The notes under the pieces were generated by a model. The model saw only the letters and a list, made by a program, of their open reading frames with translations, was not told the DNA's origin and did not search any database. From Termitomyces sp. T153 (Eukaryota > Basidiomycota > Agaricomycetes > Agaricales > Lyophyllaceae), in contig JACKQL020000034.1 of the NCBI GenBank assembly GCA_018296165.2, positions 186,001 to 250,000 of the forward strand: DNA of 64,000 nt, in the 5' to 3' direction. Numbering within the stretch: the stretch's first letter is position 1; each line of letters starts with the position of its first letter. Of the stretch, positions 56,711-64,000 are shown one piece after another. The position numbers were made by a program, and so were the translations under genes.

Positions 56711-57395
56711 TGTGCCTTGGCAATTAGGGCAAGGCAGAATGAATCATAGTGGGTCTCAGGTATAGGCCAATCATAGACATTGAGGTTTCTGGCAGAAGGA
56801 TATGTGGGGTTAATTGCAGACATTGAAAATGGGATAAGGGGGAGTCTTGATATTATATCAGGTTCTGCTGACCATAGGGGCTCAGCTTAACTGGGTGAGT
56901 CCTTACTAGGCAGACACAACATCCTGCACTGATGATCTAGCATTTGGAGAAGGTCTGGACTTTAGATACTTGTGAGGATAAGCAAGGAGAAGCAGTCCAA
57001 ATAAGTCTGGGAGTGGTCCAGGAAAGTCTAAGAAAAGATGTGAGAAAGAGTTGGGCTTGAAGAGGCATCAGGCACAAATCCAGAGGTGAGTATTGGAACT
57101 GCAGGGCAAATGGAGGCTATGCAAGTAATGGGAGTGGTGCTAGAGTTTGATGGGAGATTAATCGTTTATGGGTCTTGGAGCCAAGCAAATAGCAAGATCC
57201 AGAGTTGGCTATAATGTTTGGGAGTTGTAATCATATGTGTGGAGTTTGTAACAGTGTTAAAGTTGAAAGGGGCTTGGGCACAATAAAGAAAATAGAGTTA
57301 ACCAAGATGAGATGGAGTCAAGGCAAGATTGAGATGAGAACAAGAATAGATTGAAGTGGAGATACTAAACAATAATAAGATGATAATAGAGATAG

Positions 57396-57844
57396 TGTAA
57401 GGGCAACCTCTGGAGGCTGCAGCTCAATCACACAACTGGCAGAGGGAGATCCAAAGTCTATTCAGTATCTACAAGAAGTTCTAGTATTCTAACTACTCAT
57501 CTGGCAGAGGGAGATCCAAAAAGAACAAGTCTGAGGATCTCCAATGCTAGTGTTTGGAAAATTTACTGGAAGTCACATGACCAAGTCACATGCATTGACA
57601 GGTTGACCAATCACATGACCAATTGACTAGTCAGTCAGTCACAGGACCAACTGACCAGTTGGTCAGTCACATGACCCAAGCATGTACATCACAGAATTAT
57701 GAACAGAGAACCAGTGCAACCTGAGGGCTAAAACTAGGACCAATAAATAAGGAAAGGGAAGGAGAATAAAGGAAAACTATAGTGGAGAGGATCTGACAGG
57801 AACTGGAGGAGGAGAAGGGGAAACAAGTGGGACATCCCCTAACA
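57396..57844 (-). repeat. Gy-5 3' LTR (type B)
   Basis: 449 bp. It has AGAACAAGTCT at 57522-57532 and a U3 block (57560-57680) of TCACATGACC units and the palindrome GACCAACTGACCAGTTGGTC. The next bases, TCACCCCCTCTC, are the complement of the polypurine tract. Confidence 0.94.
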
Positions 57845-59890
57845 TCACCCCCTCTCTAGCATGTGGCATCTTGACACACTGGGTAGAAGAAGTTACAAAT
57901 TGCCTGGTTAGCTGTTGACACAGGATAAATGCCTCAAATGGCTCTAGAGACATTGGGATGCCTATGGTAGAAGTTCTGGACCAGGCCTGATGTGTAAACA
58001 TTAGCCTGTGGTTCCCAAGAAATGTCTTCAATGCCATATCCCTTCCACTTCACCTTGAACTGCAACTTCCCTCGGAATACCCTGCTGTCCAAGATTTCCT
58101 CCACCTCATCATTGACTAGGACTGGTAGCAGGGGTGACTTAGGGCAACAGCCTGGGATTGGATCCTCTGGAGCTGAAAATAACTTGACTATATTGAAGAC
58201 TAGGTGCAGTTGACAGAGGCCTGCTGGAAGTTTAAGTCATAGTACCATGCCATGTCCTCTTTGGCCTTTACCAATGCAGCTTTTGCCTCCTTCTGTGCCC
58301 TCCTCATCTGGTCCACAAACTCGTTGACAGAGTTATTCTCTGATGGGTGTGCCGGAGATTCAAATCCCATGCAAGAGTGCCTGCCAGTGTCCAGGAAGAA
58401 TGGAGTCATCTGCATGGAAGAGTGTGTGGTTGTTGTATTGGAATTCTGCATCCAGAAGCAGCTCATCCCAGTCATCCTGCCTCTCTTTACAAAACAAGTG
58501 TTGATACTGTTCCAGTTCCTAGTTAACATGTTCTGTTTGCCTGTCTAACTGAGGATGATAGGCCATGGTAGTATGGAGCTTCATGCCTAGCAGATGATAC
58601 AGTTTTCAAGTGAATTCTGCTACAAACTGGGGGCCCTAGTCAGGGACATACCCATCCAACAGACCATGGAGTTTCCAGACATTCTTTCTGTACAGGCTGG
58701 CCACTCCCAAGGCAAAGCATGTGGTGTGGGTAGGTATGAAGTGAGCCTGTTTGCTATAGAGGTCCACCACTACCATCACAACATTGTACCCATGAGCATC
58801 TGGGAGTTCCACAATGAAATCCACTAAAGCAACACTCCAGCAAGCAGCTGGAATAGGAAGTGGGTGGAGCTGACCCATGGGTGCTTGGCAGCAAGGCTTG
58901 GTGCAGAGACAGAGGTTGCAGGTGCTAGTGTAGGTGCCTACATATTGGGAGATCTGTAGCCACCAATAGTTCCAGAATGCCAGCTCCAGTGTCTTCCACC
59001 TTCCAGGATGTCCAGCCACCCTGGAGTTGTAATGTTGTTCTACAATGTGCCAGCAAAGTTTGGGAATGTTAGGCACATAAATGTGCCCTCTGAAGGTCAA
59101 AAGCCTATCCTGAAGACCCTACTCATTTGCATGCACTAACTTGACTCCACTTGCCCATTAGGCCTGTAGGGCCTGCACAGCCTGGGCAACTGCATCTTCC
59201 TATGCACCCTCCCAGTTCCCTCTTCTGATGTTCTTAAGGATGTTTGCCTCATCCCCTTGAACTATGATCCCTTCTAGTGCATGAATAGCAAAGAGCTCTG
59301 GCTTGAGGAGGACAATGTTGTTGTTATCTCCTGCTTCAGTGCCATGGTCAGCCTGCCTGAACAGTGCATTTGGTTTGCCCATGCTCCATCCTGGTTCGTG
59401 GTGCAGTGAGAAGTCAAGATTGGCCAGATACAGAGACCACCAAGCTTGATATTGATTGAGCTTCTTAGCAGAGTGGAAATACTCCAGGTTCTTGTGGTCT
59501 GTCCAGACTTCAAACTTATGCTGTGCACCCTTGAGGAAATGCTGCCATTCTTTAAAGGACCAAATAATTGCCAACATCTCCTTGTCATGGATCTTGTAGT
59601 TCCATTCCAAAGAATATCACCAGAGGTTCAAAGAGTCTGCAATTAGTTTGGAATGCTGCCTTCCACTCATTCCCTTCTTTAATGCATACATTGTTGTAGC
59701 CCCAACAGATGTCCAACTTTGTGAAGTAGCATGCACCTCAAAGGTTGTTGACAAGTTCTGAGATGAGTAGCAAAGGATAGCAATTCTTCACTGTCATCAC
59801 ATTCAGGACACAATAATCCTGAACCAGACAAAGAGACCCATCCTTCTTCTTAATAAAGAAGACTGGGGAGGCCATTAGAGACTTGGAGGG
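57845..59890 (-). pseudogene. Gy-5 pol: reverse transcriptase start, RNase H, integrase, chromodomain
   Basis: Minus strand from 59890: start of reverse transcriptase to NCRLFEPL, then a deletion; RNase H with [20 protein letters not shown] and VWTDHKNLEYFHSAKKLNQY (59200-59610); integrase zinc region VEQHYNSRVAGHPGRWK to STCNLCLCTKP and core VALVDFIVELPDAHGYNVV (58636-59100); a shortened end of the core at 58200-58529; chromodomain near 58030-58110 (LQFKVKWKGYGIEDISWE). Stops lie between 58530 and 58636 and around 59110. Confidence 0.88.
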
Positions 59891-60850
59891 TCATATTTGT
59901 CCAGAGCTAAGATTCTCCTGCAGGAAAGCATCTAGCTCATCCTGCTCATGGGGTGCAAGCAAATAAACCTTGCAGCTAGAGGGCCCAGCATCTGGTATCA
60001 GCTCAATTGCATGATCCCACTGCTTGCACTCTGGAAGTGAATCAAAGGAGGCCTTAGAGAATACATCCTCAAACTCAGAAAGATGATTGGGAATGGTGCT
60101 ATAGGAAGGCTTGGGCTGTGTATTTGCTACAAATGCTTTAGCCAGACGTTGAGAAGTAGTCTGACTGGCCTGAATCTCTGCCACTATAGGAGTGGGGCAG
60201 AGAGTTGTAACATAGATCCTATCACCCACCTCTATGGTTTCATCCAGAGACTCTGCATTTGGAGTACTGGTCCATTCTCCATCACCTCCCTCTTTCTTTG
60301 AAGATTCACAACCCAACACCTCAGACATCCTTGTAGAGGGCCTCTCTATGAGGAAATGCCAGAAAGGGGGACTCAGGAGGTCAAGATCAGCATAGGGAAG
60401 AGGCCCAGCATGACAAGCACACACAGCAGCATGCTCATGAGCCTTGGCTCTCTGCTCTTTACAGGCCTCTTCTATACAGGCAGTGCAGTGACAGGGGCAA
60501 CAACTCATCTTCACCTCACCCTTAGTCCAGTCAATCTCTGGATTGTGCTCACATAGCCAGGTGAACCCCAAGATCATGTCTTGCTTTCCCAAACTAGTAA
60601 CAGCAAAAGCAGCTTGCTCTGAGTGGTCTTTATAGCAGAGGACCAGGTCTACCACAGAGCCAATAGAGCCAGCTTCATTGAGTGTGCCATCAACATTGTA
60701 CATGGGAATAGGATGGGAAAGGGAGCGAGTGGTAAGGCAGTGTCATTGCATATAGTCAGTATCAAAGAAGAGGCCTATTGCACCACTGTTAAGGAGGGCA
60801 ACCACACTTTAGATCTGCTGTGTGTCCATCATCTCAATTTCCACCTGTAG
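59891..60850 (-). pseudogene. Gy-5 protease and linker to reverse transcriptase
   Basis: A 270-codon open stretch (59891-60703) with LGKQDMILGFTWLCEHNPEI, the second protease half, a cysteine-rich segment (MSCCPCHCTACIEEACKEQR), and HLSEFEDVFSKASFDSLPEC, which leads into reverse transcriptase. The catalytic site lies upstream at about 60770-60800 and reads ALLNSGAIGLF, with Asp changed to Asn. It is the longest open frame of the family, but it encodes no complete enzyme. Confidence 0.85.
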
Positions 60851-62174
60851 CTTCAGGGAGTTAGTAGAAGGGGTGGAAGCCACAACATCACAATGGGGGA
60901 GGTGGTGTTTCCATGCAAGAATCCAGAGGTGTGGGCTAGGAGGTGTGTTTTTGGCAGAGACTCTAGCTGGAGAGGGGGTTTGTACATCTGATGAGGAGCT
61001 TATTGTTTCAGATGTAGTATCAACACTAGCAACAGATGTATTTAATTCTACAAACAGTGAGGTAAAACTTCTCACAGTGTCAACACAACAGGGGAGTAGA
61101 GGACTGCTGCCTGGAGGCATCAACATTCATTGGGACTTCTTGGAGTAGGGAGCGCAAGGGGGCAAGGTGAGGTGTGAAGGGAGGAGCTGCACCTGCTCAT
61201 GTAGATGCTAGTGCAGGTGTGAACAGAGGAGCTCAGAGGGTGAACCCTCCATGAGCAAAAGGAAAGGTTAAGGATTGCATCTGCTGCAACTGATGTTGCA
61301 GTTCCATGAGCTGCCACTACTCATGTGCTACCTTGTACTAGGTATTGACATGCTCATCATCTGGGCACCCCACTGCCATACTATCAATGCAATCCATGAG
61401 AGAAGGGTGGAGTCCATTATGAAAGGTTAGGCAAAGTTGCAGGCCATCCAGATATCCAGCCTGTTCAACTAAGGCACCAAAAGAGTCAATGTACTTGTTG
61501 AGGAACCACTTCCCTTGACCATACTGGGTTCAATCTTGAAGAAAAAGAGCTGCAGTTTTGGCAGGGTCAAGGGGAAAGAACTCAGCTTAGAACTCCTTCT
61601 CAAACTCCATCCAGCCAGAGAAACTCTCAACTCCTCCTGGGCATTGAAAGATATGCAGGGCATAGATTGAAGCTTGGCCAGCCTTCATGTAGAAGAGAAT
61701 CCAAGCAATTTTCAAGGCATCTGAGGTGAAAGCTTTACCACTCAGCTGGATATAAATGATACAGGACTGGAGGAAACATTCTCCAACCTTACAATCTCCA
61801 TTATATATGTCAGGGAGTGCAGGACAAGGTAGTTTGGAATGAGGAGCTGAAGAGCCTAAGCCAGATGCAGACACAAACCATTCTACAGCAGCTGGAGCCA
61901 GAAAGCCTGAGCTATGTGCAGACACAAACCATTCTGCATCTGCTGGGGGCATAGGAGGTATGGTAGGAGCAAGGAGAAGACATTCCAAAAGGGCTTGGAG
62001 AGAAAGGGACACTGCTTCAGTAATTTGATGGAGTCTGGTGAATTCAGCCATGTGGGAAGTAAGGGAGGCTTGGGTAAGTTGAACCTGTGTCTTCATAGAC
62101 AACAAATGACTCCAGGCATTGTCCTGGGAGCTTGAAGCATTAGAAGGAGGTGCTGGAGGGGTTGGCTGGGTCAT
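60851..62174 (-). pseudogene. Gy-5 gag
   Basis: Opens at 62174 with MTQPTPPAPPSNASSSQDN and runs 195 codons: MKTQVQLTQASLTSHMAEF, then a short tandem duplication (EWFVSAHSSG and EWFVSASGLG), then PALPDIYNGDCKVGECFLQS and GGVESFSGWMEFEKEF. A stop follows. Later parts give LCLTFHNGLHPSLMDCIDSM. The zinc knuckle is cut short near 61075 (CEKF), so RNA binding is lost. The ATG at 62172-62174 is the best gag start in the family. Confidence 0.87.
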
Positions 62175-62276
62175 AGGAGGAGCACAGAGAGTATTAAGAC
62201 ACTGGTGGGGGAGAGACCTGTTAAAAAACTAAGTAAAAGCTCAAGTAATCAAAGGGGGCTCCCAGACCGAGTCTAG

Positions 62277-62287
62277 AGACTTGTTCT
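62277..62287 (-). other. Gy-5 self-primer binding site
   Basis: The minus strand reads AGAACAAGTCT two bases after the LTR. It is an exact 11-base complement of AGACTTGTTCT in both Gy-5 LTRs (57522-57532 and 62416-62426). Confidence 0.83.
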
Positions 62288-62289
62288 GC

Positions 62290-62730
62290 TGTAAGGGCAA
62301 CCTCTGGAGGCTGTGGCTCAATCACACAACTGGCAGAGGGAGATCCAAAGTCTATTCAGTATCTACAAGAAGTTCTAGCATTCTAACTACTCACCTGGCA
62401 GAAGGAGTTCTAAAGAGAACAAGTCTGAGGATCCTCAATGCTAGTGTTTGGAAAATTTACTGGAAGTCACATGACCAAGTCACATGCATCAACAGGTTGA
62501 CCAATCACATGACCAATCAACCAGTCAGTCAGTCACAGGACCAACTGACCAGTTGGTCAGTCACATGACCCAAGCAGGTACATTACAGGGGCAACACTTG
62601 TCTGAATTATGGACAGAGAACCAGTGCAACCTGAGGGCTAAAACTAGGACCAATAAATAGGAAAAGAGAAGGAGAAAGGATCTGACAGGAACTGGAGGAG
62701 AAAGGGAAACAAGTGGGACATCTCCTGACA
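62290..62730 (-). repeat. Gy-5 5' LTR (type B)
   Basis: 441 bp, TGTAAGGGCAACCTC to ATCTCCTGACA on the plus strand. It shares the TCACATGACC block (62462-62578) with its partner. Confidence 0.94.
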
Positions 62731-62926
62731 GATAGAGACAAGACAAGACTGAGAGACTGAGATAAGAGAAAACATAACAAGAGACACAAATCACAGAGAG
62801 ACAAACAATCAGAACATAGTATGGTAGGTAATATCAAGACTAGCATAAAGGATACTACTGTACAACTTATATATTAACTACTGGAACAGCTCTGGAGATA
62901 GTGGGTCTGACAGTGGGGCTTGTTGG
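62731..62926. other. purine-rich relic DNA between Gy-5 and T4
   Basis: GA-rich plus strand (GACAAGACAAGACTGAGAGA) with no gene. It continues the purine-rich sequence left of Gy-5 (57300-57395). Confidence 0.4.
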
Positions 62927-63184
62927 TGTTAGATGATGACAGGTCAAGTCATCTGACAGCTTAGAGCTCTGATTTCTACACAACACTGTTTAGTGCTCCA
63001 GTCCCTGCAGTGAGCCAATTATCTCAGTAGTAGAATCATCTCATGCCTCAAAGGTACTTATATGTAACTTCCTAGCTCCTTGTATAACTAGACCATGTAG
63101 CTCAGTGATTAGAGCATCATATGGAGTACATATCTAAGAGGTCGCAGGTTCAATTCCTGGTATAGTCACTTTTCATTTCTAACA
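62927..63184 (+). mobile_element. solo LTR of tRNA-bearing miniature retroelement, copy T4
   Basis: 258 bp on the plus strand, TGTTAGATGATG to TTTCTAACA, with a perfect GTTGG target duplication (62922-62926 and 63185-63189). It is the only copy facing this way. Confidence 0.95.
63091..63168 (+). ncRNA. tRNA-like sequence within LTR T4
   Basis: It runs from GACCATGTAGCTCAGTGA to CCTGGTATAGTCA, followed by CTTTTC (TTTT at 63170-63173), with B box GGTTCAATTCC. The acceptor pairs GACCATG with TATAGTC imperfectly. The middle arm has ATATG-GAGTA-CATAT, a five-base stem with a five-base loop, not a standard anticodon loop. Confidence 0.78.
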
Positions 63185-63189
63185 GTTGG

Positions 63190-64000
63190 GGCCATGTGGA
63201 GTTGATGGGTGTTGGTTGTGATCAGTGGGCAGGTTGCAGTGATATACTGATGGGATCAGAGAGAGATGCAGGCTGCCCTGGGGTTGTCATAATGCTTGGG
63301 AGCTGGTCAGGCAAGTCAGGGTGACAAACCAGTAACATACACCAGCATCAGCAACAGTGGGGGAGGGTTTTAGGGGCTCAGAAGGGGAAAAGAAAGCATC
63401 AAGGCCTACAGTAAATATGTCAGAGTCAGTTAGGGGGCTGTTGGGGTTTGCTGAAGAAGTGTCAGAGTTAGCTGAAGCAGGCACTATGGGTGAACAAAGA
63501 TTAGGGAAGTTAAGAGGATGTTGCAGAGCAACTCTAGAGAAAGGAGGTGGCTTGGAAAGAGATCCAGAGGTTCTAGAAACAGGTTGTGACACTGCAGACA
63601 GGACAACTGAAACTATTGGGAGAATCTTTAGTGACATACATGGCCCAATGCCTGTGGATGGCCACCAATCTAACAGAAGGTAGTGGGTCACCTTTACTGA
63701 TGGCAATACCCAGTGGATGGAGGTCTAGGACATGGTCAAAAAGAGCAACACAATGGAGGCATTCAAAACCTCCAAAGTACAAGCCAAACTGCAAACAGGT
63801 GTAAAGATCAAGTGCATTCACTCTAACAAGGGTGGCAAGTACACTTTGAAAGCATTTCTCAATTTTTGCAAATTGAATGGAATACAAGTAGAATTCACTA
63901 ATACTGCCATGCCCCAGCAGAATGGAGTTGCAGAATGGTTAAACCAAATAATCAAAAAGGCCTTAACATCAATGCTAGCTGAGGCAAACTTACCTCAAAG
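63190..64000 (+). pseudogene. second copia family (Copia-B), integrase start, runs off window
   Basis: From about 63627 the plus strand reads RIFSDIHGPMPVDGHQ, WVTFTDGNTQWMEV, IKCIHSNKGGKYTLKAFLNF and MPQQNGVAEWLNQIIKKALT: a copia integrase core with the first Asp (SDIHGP), the second Asp changed to Asn (HSNKGG) and the Glu (AEWLN). It differs clearly from Copia-A. A stop and a frame change occur near 63680-63730. 63190-63620 is decayed; a zinc domain is not readable. The rest lies beyond the window. Confidence 0.82.

Larger units (their letters stand above)
53639..57395 (-). mobile_element. Gy-C, divergent gypsy relic
   Basis: Strongly decayed sequence, pyrimidine-rich on the minus strand. 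Recognisable minus-strand parts are two reverse transcriptase entry segments, YHELTNMFSKGSKDSPHH (about 55300-55360) and LGYYEFADAFSKEE (54735-54790), and LNKTLKRSGYHFL-type sequence near 54480-54530, plus gag-like Pro/Ser-rich stretches at 55604-56710. No LTR was recognised. Gy-5 is inserted at its right end, and the relic continues after 62730. 56710-57395 holds nothing I can identify. Confidence 0.6.
57396..62730 (-). mobile_element. Gy-5, chromodomain gypsy with type B LTRs and intact target duplication
   Basis: Minus-strand element bounded by LTRs of 449 bp (57396-57844) and 441 bp (62290-62730), with a perfect GATAG duplication (57391-57395 and 62731-62735). Contents on the minus strand: primer site, gag, protease, a partly deleted reverse transcriptase, RNase H, integrase, chromodomain. 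The deletion near 59609 removes reverse transcriptase from just after its FFG motif to the start of RNase H, including YLDD. The LTRs are very similar, so insertion is relatively recent. Confidence 0.95.

Noticed and set aside
59891..60703. 270-residue frame as an independent gene
   Set aside because: Its parts align with the protease and linker of Gy-1, and it lies in order within Gy-5.

Overview
The window is fungal nuclear DNA, most likely from an agaricomycete basidiomycete with a transposon-rich genome. It holds one intact host gene, a myosin-motor chitin synthase on the minus strand (16,891-23,074) split by eight introns of 50-59 nt. Nested LTR retrotransposons fill both sides. The contrast in base use is sharp: the chitin synthase block is full of CpG, while the flanks have almost none (27,001-27,300 has none), with TpG and CpA in their place. 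This points to old, methylated, deaminating repeats around an unmethylated gene island of about 6.7 kb.

Left flank (1-16,512): a young Copia-A element on the minus strand (1-5,517; its outer LTR is cut by the window edge); a decayed Ty3/gypsy relic (5,518-8,555); a second, heavily mutated Copia-A on the plus strand (9,050-14,127) carrying two foreign insertions; and the gag-protease half of another gypsy element (14,128-16,512). Right flank (23,275-64,000): at least five elements of a chromodomain gypsy family (Gy-1 at 24,791-30,902, Gy-2 at 40,366-45,392, Gy-3 at 45,393-53,638 in two pieces, Gy-4 at 46,672-48,682, Gy-5 at 57,396-62,730), a larger and different gypsy on the minus strand (31,400-39,030), a divergent gypsy relic (53,639-57,395), solo LTRs, and the start of a second copia family at the right edge. 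Target-site duplications confirm Gy-1 (AGTCC), Gy-5 (GATAG), one solo gypsy LTR (CATAT) and three solo LTRs of a miniature element (GCTAG, TGTAG, GTTGG).

The most unusual content is a small non-autonomous LTR element present four times (8,088; 11,225; 49,743; 62,927). Its LTR is about 257 bp, begins TGTTAGA and ends TCTAACA, and contains a complete tRNA-like sequence with Pol III A and B boxes followed by a T4 terminator. The one copy that keeps both LTRs has only 96 bp between them: a primer-binding site and a polypurine tract, both like those of Copia-A. It is therefore a TRIM-type element with a Pol III gene in its LTR, probably mobilised by Copia-A proteins.

Two priming systems can be read directly. 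Copia-A and the miniature element carry GGTTATGGGCCC just after the LTR, the site used by Drosophila copia for a half-tRNA(iMet) primer. The chromodomain gypsy family instead has AGAACAAGTCT two bases after the LTR, exactly complementary to AGACTTGTTCT inside its own LTR, which is the arrangement of Tf1 self-priming. Nearly all transposon reading frames are broken, so only the chitin synthase is likely to make a functional protein here.
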